Shown: positions 14,617 through 23,371 of the stretch, one piece after another
Layout: each line of letters starts with the position of its first letter
How positions within the stretch are numbered: position 1 is the first letter of the stretch
Source of the DNA: Corynebacterium sp. CNJ-954
Lineage (GTDB): Bacteria; Actinomycetota; Actinomycetes; Mycobacteriales; Mycobacteriaceae
Direction of reading: 5' to 3'
Length of the DNA stretch: 64,000 bases
Assembly (NCBI RefSeq): GCF_001942345.1
Contig: NZ_MKKI01000003.1
Location: 82,208-146,207, forward strand
Translations under genes and position numbers: made by a program
Notes under the pieces: model-generated
What the model was told of the DNA's origin: nothing
Database searches by the model: none
The model's input: only the letters and a program-made list of their open reading frames with translations

Positions 14617-15240
14617 ATGGCCTTTTCGGAGGCGAGAGTCTGCCCCGGGTGCGAGAAGGATTTTACGGCGAAGGCGCACAATTCCATATACTGTTCCACC
14701 GCATGCCGTAGGTGGAAGCAGAATGGGCACGATGGTCCGAGAGTGCTCGAAACGGTGTGTAGAGAATGTTCCGGCCCGATCAATTCGCCACGATCAGGAA
14801 AAGTATTCTGTGGTAAGAAATGCAAGCTTCGGTCTTCTGAGAAGCGCCGTGTCAGGGACGATGCTGCGCGGTATCTAAAAGAGAGGGGTAAGCGTCTGGC
14901 GGATGCTAGGGCTTACGCGCGAGCTAATCCTCACGTCGGCCAGGCGGCGAAACGCCGTAGACGAGCGTCGATCTTGGCGAATGGCTCATATAAGTTCACG
15001 GGGAAAGACTGGAAGCGTTGCATGGATCGACATGGAAACAGGTGCTTCTATTGTGGCGACTCTGGACAACTTTCGATGGATCATGTTGTCCCCGTAGTCC
15101 GTGGCGGATCTCATGGGGCCGGAAATATTGTTCCAGCATGCATTTCGTGCAATTGCCATAAGCAGGGCCGTTTCGTTGCCGAGTGGCGACATGGGAAAAA
15201 GAGGGGAGGTGTTGCCACTAATGCCGTTCAAGCCGTCTGA
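14617..15240 (+). CDS. HNH endonuclease with treble-clef repeats, probably homing
   Basis: 207 residues from ATG 14617 (GTG 14611 also possible). Two zinc-finger-like units (CPGCEKDF..YCSTACRRW and CRECSGPI..FCGKKCK) precede an HNH core: CFYCGDSG, MDHVVPVVRGG, GNIVPACISCNCHK. This tandem-finger plus HNH layout is typical of free-standing phage homing nucleases, and the position between terS and terL is a classic insertion site. Its 3' end overlaps the start of terL. Codon usage is less biased than in its neighbours, which supports a separate origin. Confidence 0.8.
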   Translation: MAFSEARVCPGCEKDFTAKAHNSIYCSTACRRWKQNGHDGPRVLETVCRECSGPINSPRSGKVFCGKKCKLRSSEKRRVRDDAARYLKERGKRLADARAYARANPHVGQAAKRRRRASILANGSYKFTGKDWKRCMDRHGNRCFYCGDSGQLSMDHVVPVVRGGSHGAGNIVPACISCNCHKQGRFVAEWRHGKKRGGVATNAVQAV

Positions 15241-16911
15241 GCCGGGGGAGTTCCCTACTTTGGGCCATGATGTTGCGGAGTGGATGACCTACTATCTCGC
15301 GCAGCCTGATCGTGCCTCCTACGAGCCTTTTAGGCCGTATGACGAGCAGTACGAGTTCCTTCTCCGGTTCTACGAGCTTGATCCCCACACGGGGAAGCGG
15401 AAGATCCAACGAGGACTGTTGGGCCGACCGCGCGGCTGGGGTTAGGCAAGTCTCCGTTCTCTGCGGCGTTGTGTGCGGCTGAGGGGCTTGGCCCGGTCCT
15501 GTTCTCCCACTGGGATGAGGATGGTCGCCCGGTGGGTAAGCCGTGGGCGGCTGTGCGGACGCCGTTGATTCAGATTGCGGCGGTGTCTGAGCAGCAGACG
15601 ATGAACACGTTCGAGCCGCTGTTGGAGATGCTGCGGGAGTCGCCTCGTATCGCGGATGATTACCCGTCGCTGCAGGCTTACGACACTCAGGTGGTTCTTC
15701 CTCGTGGCCGGATCGAGCAGGTCACTGCTTCGCCTCGTTCGGTGAAGGGCGCTCGTGCTGTGTTCGCCGTGATGGACCAGACGGAGGAGTGGGTTCGGTC
15801 GAATCATGGCACGAAGTTGGCTCAGGTGATGCGTGCGAACGCGGCGAAGGTCGGCGGTGCGGTGTTGGAGACGCCGAATGCGTTTATCCCGGGTGAGGAG
15901 TCGGTGGCTGAGGCTGCGGCTGCTGAGTGGGATGCCATTGTGGCGGGTACGACACCGAACAAGTCGTTGTATCGCGATCATCGTGAGGCCCCTGCGGATA
16001 CGGACATGTGGGATCGGGAGTCGTTGATCCATGGTCTTCGTGTGGCTTACGGGTGCTCTTCTGGGCACCCTGACGGTTGCCTGGTCCACCCGGAGGGGCA
16101 TGATCCTGCTGCTCCGGAGCACGGTCACGTTGATCTTGATTCGATCATCAATACGATGTGGACGAAGGGGCAGGACGCACAGCAGTCGCGTTCGGACTTC
16201 CTGAACCAGATTACCCATGCTTCGGATGCTTGGCTGTCTCAGCCGGAGTGGTCGGCGTGTGAGGATCGAGAGAAGGTTGTTGCCCCGGGGGACACTATCG
16301 TCCTGGGGTTCGATGGTTCCCGTGGCCGTGTCCGTGGTAATGCGGATGCTACGGCGCTCGTGGGGATGCGCGTGGAGGATCGGCATTTGTTCGAGATCCG
16401 GGTGTGGGAGCCGCGCGAGGGGGATCGTGATTGGTCGCCTAACGCCACGGAGGTTGACGCGGAGGTTCGTGCGGCTTTCGCCCGGTACAAGGTGGTTGGT
16501 TTCTACGCTGACCCTTCCGGGTGGCAGACGCATGTTGCCCAGTGGGAGGCGGCGTTCGGTCGGAAGTTGAAGATTAAGGCTTCTGGCAATGAGCCTATTT
16601 CGATGTGGCCTCGGGGTAAAAACTCGAAGGTCACCCATATTACTGAAGCGTTCCATCAGGCGGTTGTCGATGGAGAGGTTTCACATGATGGTGGGCCGAA
16701 TCTCCGGCGTCATGTGTTGAACGCTCGTCGGCGTAAGAGTCGCGGCGGGGGTTATTTGTTGTACAAGGAGTATCCGGAGTCACCGTCGAAGATTGATGCT
16801 GCGTATGCGGCGATCATGGCTTTTCAGGCGTGTATGGATGCTCAGTCTAAGCGTATTGGTTCGGGTAGGAAGCGGTCTGGGGATGGTCCGCGGATGATGA
16901 TTCTGAAGTAG
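15221..16911 (+). pseudogene. terL: Terminase large subunit, reading frame broken at the P-loop
   Basis: ATPase/nuclease of the packaging motor. Frame 2 runs from about ATG 15221 to TAG 15443-15445 and ends GLLGRPRGWG; the rest (GKSPFSAALCAAEGLG onward) is one frame back, open to 16911. The two halves meet inside the ATP-binding loop, where relatives have RPRGWGKSP. Five extra bases (TTAGG, about 15442-15446) explain the break. Downstream motifs are intact: VFAVMDQTEEW (Walker B, about 15766-15790) and nuclease residues such as LGFDGSRGR and VVGFYADPS. If real, packaging is lost unless ribosomes shift -1 at GGGGTTAG. A sequencing error is the simplest alternative. Confidence 0.75.
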
Positions 16912-16923
16912 AGGGGGTGGCTT

Positions 16924-18501
16924 GTGGCCGGTTTCGATGAGGGGGCTGTTGCTGATGTTGCTCGTTTGCGTCAGGATTTTTCACGGTTCCAGGGGGCTAA
17001 TCTTGAGAAGGCCCGTTATTACGACGGGAAGCAGCGGCTGAAGGATCTTGGGATTTCTTTGCCGCCGCAGATGCGGTTTATTGACACGGTGTTGGGGTGG
17101 CCTGGCACGGTTGTTGATGCGTTGGAGGAGCGCCTTGATTTTGAGGGTTGGGATTCTCCTGAGTTGGATGTGGTGTTCCGGTCGAATGATTTGGATGTGA
17201 CTGCGCCGACTGCCCATTTGGATGCGCTGATTTTCGGTACGTCGTTCGTCACGGTGACGAGTGGCGACGAGGGGGAGCCGGATGTCCTGGTGAATGTGGT
17301 TGCTCCGACTGAGATGGTGGTGACGCGGGATAATCGCACGGGGCGTGTGGTTGAGGCGTGTCAGTACATCGAGTCTGATGATGCGAACGGTGATGTTCGG
17401 GAGCGGGCTATTTTGTTCCGCCCGGACGATACGGTGTGGCTTGAGTTGGGGGCGCAGGGTTGGAAGGTGACTCGTAGGGATGAGCACAGTCTGGGCCGGG
17501 TGCCGGTTGCGCAGTTGGTGAATCGTCCTCGGGCGTCGAAGGTTGGTGGCCGGTCGGAGATCACTCCGGCTGTGCGGTCGCTGACTGATTCAGCTATGCG
17601 AACCCTGGTGGGGGCTGAGGTTGCCCGGGAGTTCTATGCGGTTCCGCAGCGGTGGATGATGGGCGCTCCGGAGTCGTTCTTCCTTGATGAGGATGGTAAT
17701 CCTCGGGGTGCGTGGGACGCGATGATGGGGAAGATCCTTGCTATCGAGCGTGACGAGGATGGTGAGGTTCCGGCTGTTGGTTCGTTCGCGGCGAACAGTA
17801 TGTCCCCGTTCTTCGAGCAGTTGCGGGAGCTTGCTAAACAGGTCGCCGCTGAGGGCGCGGTGCCGAACGACTACATGGGCTTCTCGTCGGACGCTAACCC
17901 GTCGTCGGCAGATGCTATTAGGCAGAATGAGAACCGGCTTGTGAAGCGTGCTGAGCGTCGTCAGGCGATGTTCGGCAAGGCGTGGACTGAGGTTGCTCGT
18001 CTGGTGTTGATGGTGCGTGAGGGGCGGTCGTTTGATTCGTTGTCGGATGATGAGTTGATGATCCGCCCGTTGTGGCGGAATGCTTCGACGCCGACGAAGG
18101 CTGCGGCTATGGACATGCTGACGAAGGGTGTTCAGGTCGGGTTCATCCCTGCTCAGGGCGAGTATGCGATGACGATGATGGGGTTGTCTCCGCAGGATCG
18201 GGAGATGCTTCGTCGGGATCGTGCTGGGGATACTCAGGGCGTGTTGGCTCGTCTGGAGGCGCAGTTGTCGGATGTTGATCCTGCTGCTGATGCTCTCGTG
18301 GGCGGGGATGGTGCGGCCCCTGATTCTTCTGAGCAGGCGGAGCAGGATGCGAAGGTTCTGAAGGCTCGTGCGGATGCTATGGGTGTGATGATTCGTGCTG
18401 GGGTGAAGGCCGAGTCGGCGGCGCGTTTGGCTGGTATTGAGGGTGCGGAGTTCTTGGCTGGCCGTCCTGTCACGCTGAAGTACGCGGACGACGAGAAGTA
18501 G
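16924..18501 (+). CDS. Portal protein
   Basis: 525 residues, GTG start behind AGAGGGGGTGGCTT. Forms the dodecameric head vertex. The pattern is that of the SPP1/HK97-type actinophage portals: N-terminal RYYDGKQRLKDLG, VLGWPGTVVDALEERLDF, central NRPRASKVGGRSEIT, and the late VPNDYMGFSSDANPSSADAI segment. The C-terminal 60 residues are Asp/Ala-rich and variable. Length normal. Follows terL by 12 nt. Confidence 0.88.
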   Translation: MAGFDEGAVADVARLRQDFSRFQGANLEKARYYDGKQRLKDLGISLPPQMRFIDTVLGWPGTVVDALEERLDFEGWDSPELDVVFRSNDLDVTAPTAHLDALIFGTSFVTVTSGDEGEPDVLVNVVAPTEMVVTRDNRTGRVVEACQYIESDDANGDVRERAILFRPDDTVWLELGAQGWKVTRRDEHSLGRVPVAQLVNRPRASKVGGRSEITPAVRSLTDSAMRTLVGAEVAREFYAVPQRWMMGAPESFFLDEDGNPRGAWDAMMGKILAIERDEDGEVPAVGSFAANSMSPFFEQLRELAKQVAAEGAVPNDYMGFSSDANPSSADAIRQNENRLVKRAERRQAMFGKAWTEVARLVLMVREGRSFDSLSDDELMIRPLWRNASTPTKAAAMDMLTKGVQVGFIPAQGEYAMTMMGLSPQDREMLRRDRAGDTQGVLARLEAQLSDVDPAADALVGGDGAAPDSSEQAEQDAKVLKARADAMGVMIRAGVKAESAARLAGIEGAEFLAGRPVTLKYADDEK

Positions 18502-18513
18502 GGGGTGTCTGGG

Positions 18514-19248
18514 GTGTCTTTGAACGGTGTGGATGAGATTGAGAAGGCGCTCCGGATGCTGTCTAAGGCTAATGCTCGGACGTTCATGCGGTTGTGGGCG
18601 TCGGTGCCGTCGGGGGATCGTCAGCAGATGATCGAGTATTTGACCCCGTTGGTGCAGGATCTCGTGGCTGGGGGGAGTGAGCAGGCGGCGGCGTTGGCCC
18701 TGGAGCAGTTGAATATGCAGCGGGCTGGGGTGGCGTTGCCGACTGTGCTGGCTGATCCGTCTGATCCGGAGGCTGTGGCGGAGTCGTTGCGGTTCTTGCT
18801 GACGTCTCGGGGGATTGATGTTGTCCGCGATGAGGTGTGGGCGATGATCGACCGTCATGTCCTGAATGGCCACCGGCAGACGATGATGTTGTCTGCGATG
18901 GCTGCGGGGAACGGTTATGCGCGGAAACCGGAGCCGGGGGCGTGTTCGTTCTGCATGATGTTGGCGTCTCGGGGTGCGGTGTATGCGTCGAAGGCTCATG
19001 CAACGTCTGTGGGCGCACCGGGGGTTGTTCTGCGGGGGAGCAAGAAGCAGGGCGACCGTTTCCACGACAACTGCCGCTGCGCCGCCGTCGAAGTGTCTGA
19101 GGGCGACGGTCTTCCACCTGAGGCCCTTGAGCTACGCAAGATCTGGGAGAAGACGTTCTACGACGGGGGGAAGCCTATTCTTCCCGCGATTGATTTTGAG
19201 TCCACTAATGAGAAGTGGAAGGAAGCCGTGAAGGACTTCCGAGTGTGA
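18514..19248 (+). CDS. MuF-like minor head protein
   Basis: 244 residues from GTG 18514, eight bases after a GGGGG ribosome site; GTG 18505 would add three. The C-terminal region has the MuF/capsid-maturation pattern GACSFCMMLASRGAVY and RFHDNCRC, i.e. paired cysteines and His-x-x-Cys. Such proteins are minor head components injected or needed for assembly, and some carry toxin domains; none is evident here. The 3' end overlaps a tRNA-like helix (19242-19280). Confidence 0.78.
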   Translation: MSLNGVDEIEKALRMLSKANARTFMRLWASVPSGDRQQMIEYLTPLVQDLVAGGSEQAAALALEQLNMQRAGVALPTVLADPSDPEAVAESLRFLLTSRGIDVVRDEVWAMIDRHVLNGHRQTMMLSAMAAGNGYARKPEPGACSFCMMLASRGAVYASKAHATSVGAPGVVLRGSKKQGDRFHDNCRCAAVEVSEGDGLPPEALELRKIWEKTFYDGGKPILPAIDFESTNEKWKEAVKDFRV

Positions 19249-19280
19249 ATGGTTGATCCGGGTTCGATTCCCGGCGCACT
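19242..19280 (+). ncRNA. tRNA-like acceptor/T-arm minihelix
   Basis: AGTGTG pairs with CGCACT, and between them sits a perfect T-arm, CCGGG-TTCGATT-CCCGG (19258-19274). Together they form an acceptor-T stem without D or anticodon arms. It spans the end of the MuF-like gene and the following gap. It may be a relic of a tRNA 3' end left by a past integration, or a coincidence; a CCCCACC/GGTCGGGG hairpin with TTTTG follows at about 19287-19320. Confidence 0.35.
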
Positions 19281-19372
19281 ACAGCACTCCCCACCCTTGG
19301 CCGCGATGGTCGGGGGTTTTGTCATGTTTGGGGTGGTGCGGAACGCGATGTTCTAAAGATAAGGAGATTAGC

Positions 19373-19921
19373 ATGTCTGATTCTACTGCTGTTGAGGGTG
19401 CTGCGAATGCGCAGAGTGCCGAAGATGCCGCGAAGTCCGCAGAGGCGTCCTCGAATGAGGCCGCAGCGTCCGTTGAGGCGGCGGGTCTTGGTGACGCTGG
19501 CAAGAAGGCGCTTGACGCTGAGCGTAAGCGAGCGAATGAGGCGGAGAAGCGGCTGAAGGAAGCCGCTGACCGTATCGCTGAGTTCGAGGACGCACAGCGC
19601 ACCGAGGAGGAGAAGCGACAGCACGAGCTGGAGACGCTTCGGGCGCAGATCGAGGATGAGCGTAAGCAGCGCGAGGCTGTTGAGCGTGACCTTCTTGTGA
19701 AGTCTGTTGCCGCCGAGTACGGCCTCCCGGATGAGCTGGCTGGCCGTCTGGCGGGCGAGGACCGTGAAGCGCTTGTGGAGGACGCGAAGGTTCTTCAGAA
19801 GCTCATGGCACCGTCCGGGCCGCGCAAGCCTGCCCCGGTTCCGGAGGCGGGTACGGCAAACGCTCCTAAGCGGTCCACCGAGCAACAGTTCGCAGACGCT
19901 ATCTCCAACGCTTTCGGCTGA
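19373..19921 (+). CDS. Capsid scaffolding protein
   Basis: 182 residues from ATG 19373 behind AAGGAGATTAGC. Nearly the whole length is Ala/Glu/Lys-rich coiled coil (residues about 45-110), followed by a short Pro-rich linker and a C-terminal STEQQFADAISNAFG helix likely to contact capsid subunits. Composition, size and position just before the major capsid gene identify it as scaffold. Removed from the mature head in related phages. Confidence 0.8.
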   Translation: MSDSTAVEGAANAQSAEDAAKSAEASSNEAAASVEAAGLGDAGKKALDAERKRANEAEKRLKEAADRIAEFEDAQRTEEEKRQHELETLRAQIEDERKQREAVERDLLVKSVAAEYGLPDELAGRLAGEDREALVEDAKVLQKLMAPSGPRKPAPVPEAGTANAPKRSTEQQFADAISNAFG

Positions 19922-19975
19922 CAAATGCTCAGCCGAGCCACTACCTAAAACACAACACAGATGGGGGGATAGCAC

Positions 19976-20854
19976 ATGGCTATCGACATCAACCGGGGGA
20001 CTACCGGTCTTATTACTCTTCCGCCCGAGGTCTCTTCGGAGATCTGGACGAACACTGCTGAGCAGTCTGTCATTCAGACTCTCGCACGCAAGATTGACCT
20101 TCCCGCTGGCGGGGTTCAGATCCCGATCATCACTGGCGACCCGACTGCCGGATGGGTTAAGGAGACCGACGAGAAGCCGGTTTCAGACTCCACCTTCGGA
20201 TCGAAGACGATGGGCGTTTACAAGCTCGCCGTGATCGAGCTGTTCTCGGATGAGTTCGCCCGCGATATGAACGCGGTGTACCGCACTCTCGCTGAGCGAC
20301 TTCCGCAGGCTCTTGGCCGCAAGTTTGACGAGACCGTCATGGGCAACACTGCCCCGGGTGACGACTTCGACACTCTTGGTGCCGCCCCGGAGTTCGCTCT
20401 TGACGGCAGCATCAAGCCGTTCTTCGGCGCTCTTGGCGCGGTCTCTCAGGCCGGTGGCGATGTCACCAGCTGGGCGCTCGCTCCGGAGGCTGAGCTTGAG
20501 GCAATGCAGATCAACGATACTTCGGGTCGTCCGCTGCTGATGCCTGACCTGATTCAGTCCGGTTCGATTGGTTCGATCCTGCGCCGTCCGGTGTACAAGG
20601 CTCGCAACGTCCAGTCCGGCGATGTCATCGGTCTCGCCGGTGACTTCTCTCAGGCCGTGTGGGGAGCTGTTGAGGGCATCAAGGTTGACATCAACACCTC
20701 CGGAACCGTCACTAAGGGTTCCGAGCAGATCAACCTGTGGCAGCGCAACATGTTTGCCGTCCGCGCCGAGGTCGAAGTTGGCTTCGCCGTCCGCGATGTG
20801 AACCGCTTTGCCAAGCTCACCAAGGCTGCTGGCGGGGCTGAGGGAAACGGCTAG
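19976..20854 (+). CDS. Major capsid protein, HK97 fold
   Basis: 292 residues. Typical of HK97-fold capsid proteins: N-terminal arm, GWVKETDEKPVSDSTFGSK (E-loop region), LAVIELFSDEFARD (spine helix) and the C-terminal VRAEVEVGFAVRDVNRFAKLT P-domain strand. The gene is highly expressed, with a clean ribosome site (GGGGGGATAGCAC). Follows scaffold by 54 bases. Confidence 0.9.
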   Translation: MAIDINRGTTGLITLPPEVSSEIWTNTAEQSVIQTLARKIDLPAGGVQIPIITGDPTAGWVKETDEKPVSDSTFGSKTMGVYKLAVIELFSDEFARDMNAVYRTLAERLPQALGRKFDETVMGNTAPGDDFDTLGAAPEFALDGSIKPFFGALGAVSQAGGDVTSWALAPEAELEAMQINDTSGRPLLMPDLIQSGSIGSILRRPVYKARNVQSGDVIGLAGDFSQAVWGAVEGIKVDINTSGTVTKGSEQINLWQRNMFAVRAEVEVGFAVRDVNRFAKLTKAAGGAEGNG

Positions 20855-20908
20855 TCCCCGGCTCTGACGAGGTTCCGGGGGACGATAAGTTCCCGAGGGG
20901 GTGATTGG

Positions 20909-21055
20909 ATGGCTGACCGTGTGACTTTGGTTCGCGGGACCGCGACTGTGCGGGTCGTGGCTGGTGATGTGGAGCGGTTCAAGGCCCTGGGTTATTCCGA
21001 GCCTGTGCGTAAGCCTGCGGCTCGGAAGCGGAAGCCGAAGGCGGGTGATGCGTGA
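20909..21055 (+). CDS. Small basic head-region protein
   Basis: 48 residues from ATG 20909 behind GAGGGGGTGATT. The N-terminal two thirds are beta-like (VTLVRGTATVRVVAG), then a Lys/Arg-rich tail. Small proteins with this layout lie between capsid and connector genes in many actinophages; role unknown. Confidence 0.5.
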   Translation: MADRVTLVRGTATVRVVAGDVERFKALGYSEPVRKPAARKRKPKAGDA

Positions 21056-21483
21056 TGTTCACGATTGGTGATTTCGCGGAGTTCGCTGGCATCCCGGTTG
21101 AGGATGTGGATGAGCGGTGGTTCTACTGGCGGCTGGTTGAGGTTGAGGATCTTATTCGGTCGTACAACGAGTCGTTGCCGGGGGATGTGAACGTGTGGCC
21201 TCGTCCTGCTGTGACGGTGGCGATGCGGGTTCTGAAGCGTTCTTTCAAGGCTGACATCTCTGACCATCCGGGGGAGGTCTCTTCCTCGAATCTTCAGGCC
21301 GGGCCTTTCGGCAAGACCTATCAGTATGACTTGGATTCAACGTCCGAGGATTTGTACCTGAAGACTCGTGAGATCCGGATGGTACAGCGGCGGAGGGGTG
21401 GTGCTTTTGCGATCGACACGCTTCCCGCTGACCGTGAGTATCGGTCTGCGGCGTTCCGTCACAGTGACGTTTGGGGCTGGTAG
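21055..21483 (+). CDS. Head-tail adaptor (Gp19/Gp15/Gp42-like)
   Basis: 142 residues, ATG 21055 (GTG 21052 just before). The fold of connector proteins that dock below the portal is indicated by FTIGDFAEFAGIPVED, a long helical middle with RWFYWRLVEVEDLIR and VAMRVLKRSFK, and the C-terminal YRSAAFRHSDVWGW. Position two genes after the capsid supports this. Overlaps the upstream stop. Confidence 0.72.
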   Translation: MFTIGDFAEFAGIPVEDVDERWFYWRLVEVEDLIRSYNESLPGDVNVWPRPAVTVAMRVLKRSFKADISDHPGEVSSSNLQAGPFGKTYQYDLDSTSEDLYLKTREIRMVQRRRGGAFAIDTLPADREYRSAAFRHSDVWGW

Positions 21484-21485
21484 TC

Positions 21486-21836
21486 GTGCGTAGGCAATAC
21501 TTCCCACTCACGAAGCCAGTAACCCGTATCCGCCGTGACCAGTCAGGCACAGACGAGTTGAACAACGACATCACCGTTGACTCCCGGGATCAAGTCCTCG
21601 TCTTCGCCTACTACACCCTGTCGCCAGACGAGCCGGTAGTGAGCCGCCATGAGCGACTTGAACTCGATGCTCGCCTTATCGCAGGGATCGGTGACTTCAT
21701 CGCAGATGACGCCGTTGTACTTCCGGGACTGGGAGACAAGGAGTTTGAAGTGATCGGGGAAGCAGAGAACTACGAGGCGAACCCGTGGTGGTCTCCAGGT
21801 GTGGAGACGGTGAACTTGAGGAGGGTGCAGCGATGA
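21486..21836 (+). CDS. Head closure / stopper protein
   Basis: 116 residues starting GTG 21486, two bases after the adaptor gene's stop. Beta-rich, with LVFAYYTLSPDEPVVSRHERLELDA-type strands and a final NYEANPWWSPG. Assigned as head-tail stopper from order (adaptor, stopper, tail component, tail terminator) and size; individual motifs are not diagnostic. Codon use switches to A/C-rich for this one gene, unlike the G/T-rich neighbours. Confidence 0.55.
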   Translation: MRRQYFPLTKPVTRIRRDQSGTDELNNDITVDSRDQVLVFAYYTLSPDEPVVSRHERLELDARLIAGIGDFIADDAVVLPGLGDKEFEVIGEAENYEANPWWSPGVETVNLRRVQR

Positions 21837-22015
21837 GCAATGTGATTGTTGAGCGCTACGACCCGAACGAGGACCGGGGGGTTCAGATGATGCCGATGAC
21901 CTGTGGCTCATTTGATGTGGACGCGGGGACCCTGGTCATCTACTCGGGCAAGGACGGGGAGAACCCGTCTGGGGTCTTCGCTCCGGGGGAATGGAGGGCG
22001 ATGCTGTGGCAGTGA
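21833..22015 (+). CDS. Small structural-region protein
   Basis: 60 residues, ATG 21833 overlapping the previous stop. Beta-type sequence (DAGTLVIYSGKDGEN) and a C-terminal EWRAMLWQ. No family recognised. In the connector cluster, so possibly a minor head-tail component. Confidence 0.5.
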   Translation: MSNVIVERYDPNEDRGVQMMPMTCGSFDVDAGTLVIYSGKDGENPSGVFAPGEWRAMLWQ

Positions 22016-22239
22016 GGTATGAGGCTAACAGTGCTGGTCTAGATGAACTGCTCCGGGGGAGCGTGGCACAGGGGCTTGTGGATCAGCATTCTGCTTCTGC
22101 CGCTGCCCGTGCCGGTAGGGGATACACCTACCGCGCCGTCCAGGGACATTCGCGGTACCGCGCAATCGTGTTTGCGGACACGATCGGCGCGAAGGTGCGC
22201 GAGGCGAAGCAGAACAATCTTCTGAGAGCATTGGGGTGA
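22006..22239 (+). CDS. HK97 gp10-like tail component (short form)
   Basis: 77 residues from GTG 22006 behind GGAGGGCGATGCT; GTG 22012 or ATG 21991 are alternatives. Pattern ANSAGLDELLRGSVAQ then HSRYRAIVFADTIGAKVREAKQN resembles the shortened gp10/neck components of actinophages. Assigned mainly by order before the tail terminator. Confidence 0.5.
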   Translation: MAVRYEANSAGLDELLRGSVAQGLVDQHSASAAARAGRGYTYRAVQGHSRYRAIVFADTIGAKVREAKQNNLLRALG

Positions 22240-22243
22240 TGTG

Positions 22244-22609
22244 ATGCAGTCCTACTCTGTCGCACCACCCGCCCAGGCGGTTGTTGTGAAGGCTCTGGGG
22301 GATGCACTCGGCGTGAGGGTGTCTACGCAGAAGCCGCGAGAGCTGGGGGACCGGTACGTGATCATTTCGCGTATCGGCGGTTCATCGTTGACCTTCGCCA
22401 CGTCTGACCCGAGGTTCCTTGTCGAGTGCTATGCCCCGACTGAATACGAGGCTGAGGCTTTCGCTGAGCAGGTTGCTGCCGCTTGGCGGGTGCTGAGGTC
22501 TGGGGCGATTGTCTGGGGTTACGACGATCGGAACATTGTTCCGAATGCTGACCCGGATACGTCGCATTATCGTTTCCAGTTCACTGGGGGAGTCAAAATC
22601 AAACTCTGA
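22244..22609 (+). CDS. Tail terminator-like protein
   Basis: 121 residues, ATG 22244 (GTG 22241 adjacent). Alpha/beta layout of tail terminators: helix AVVVKALGDALGV, strand YVIISRIGGS, strand FLVECYAPTEYEAEAFAEQV, and a final SHYRFQFTGGVKIKL strand. The gene sits directly before the tail tube gene, the standard place. An intrinsic terminator follows. Confidence 0.65.
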   Translation: MQSYSVAPPAQAVVVKALGDALGVRVSTQKPRELGDRYVIISRIGGSSLTFATSDPRFLVECYAPTEYEAEAFAEQVAAAWRVLRSGAIVWGYDDRNIVPNADPDTSHYRFQFTGGVKIKL

Positions 22610-22625
22610 CGCTTAAGTAATTCAA

Positions 22626-22652
22626 GCCCTTGCCTTTCGGCAGGGGCTTTTT
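22626..22652 (+). terminator. Intrinsic terminator between head and tail genes
   Basis: GCCCTTGCC-TTTC-GGCAGGGGC is a 9-bp stem (one G-U) followed by TTTTTC. Probably tunes tail gene expression relative to head genes, as the operon continues in the same direction. Confidence 0.75.
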
Positions 22653-22676
22653 CTATGCCCTTGAAAGGGGAAAAGT

Positions 22677-23297
22677 ATGGCTATTAACGTGAAGAACGCG
22701 TTTGTTGGACAGCCGTCTGTTGACGGCGGTGTCCTTTTCCGCGCTCCGCTTGGCACTGCGCTGCCGACCGATTCCACTACCACTATTCCGGAGCAGTGGG
22801 AGGATCATGGCGCTGTTTCCGAGGACGGTGTTTCGATCACTCAGGATCGTTCCACTAATGACATCAAGGCGTTCGGCGGTGAGACGTTCATCACCGTTCA
22901 GGACAACTACGATGAGCAGGTTGAGATCACTCTCCTTGAGGATGATAACGACGCTGTTCTGAAGTCCGCTTTCGGTGATGCCTATGTTGAGAAGACCGAG
23001 GCCACTAGCGCTGAAGGTACCAAGCGGGTCATCTATCACACCAGTGCTCCGCTGCCGATCTCTTCGTTCGTGATCCACACTGTGTATGGCGAGAAGACGA
23101 AGCGCTATGTGATTGAGCGTGGCCAGGTTGTGTCTGTCGGGGACACTGTTGACGTTCACTCGGATGTTACGAAGAAGACTCTGACGATCAAGACGTACAA
23201 GCCTGCCGATGAGTCGCTGAAGGGCGGGAACGTGGTCGAGTACCGCAACGACGGTGAGGCTAACGCTGACGCGGGGACTGACCCGGAAAACCCTTAA
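22677..23297 (+). CDS. Major tail (tube) protein
   Basis: 206 residues from ATG 22677 behind GAAAGGGGAAAAGT. Beta-rich tube protein: N-terminal AINVKNAFVGQPSVDGGVLFRAP in part, EDGVSITQDRSTNDIKAFGG, LEDDNDAVLKSAFGD, then KRVIYHTSA and FVIHTVYGEKTKRYVIERG. These match actinophage tube proteins. The acidic C-terminal tail may be a small surface domain. Highly expressed type of codon use. Confidence 0.85.
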   Translation: MAINVKNAFVGQPSVDGGVLFRAPLGTALPTDSTTTIPEQWEDHGAVSEDGVSITQDRSTNDIKAFGGETFITVQDNYDEQVEITLLEDDNDAVLKSAFGDAYVEKTEATSAEGTKRVIYHTSAPLPISSFVIHTVYGEKTKRYVIERGQVVSVGDTVDVHSDVTKKTLTIKTYKPADESLKGGNVVEYRNDGEANADAGTDPENP

Positions 23298-23371
23298 CCG
23301 CCTTGCCGGGGGATGACACTCTGCCCGGTGAGGGGTTCTATCCTTCTGAATCCTGAGAGTGAGGGGACTGT

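Noticed and set aside
14606..15240. Group I intron carrying the HNH gene
   Set aside because: terS ends normally before and terL starts after the HNH gene; no interrupted gene flanks it here, so it is a free-standing nuclease gene.
15442..16656. 404-codon reverse ORF
   Set aside because: Antisense to the large terminase with an Arg-rich composition typical of reversed G/T-rich genes.
17590..19065. 491-codon reverse ORF
   Set aside because: Arg/His/Leu-rich antisense frame of the portal and MuF-like genes; no family pattern, and the forward genes are certain.
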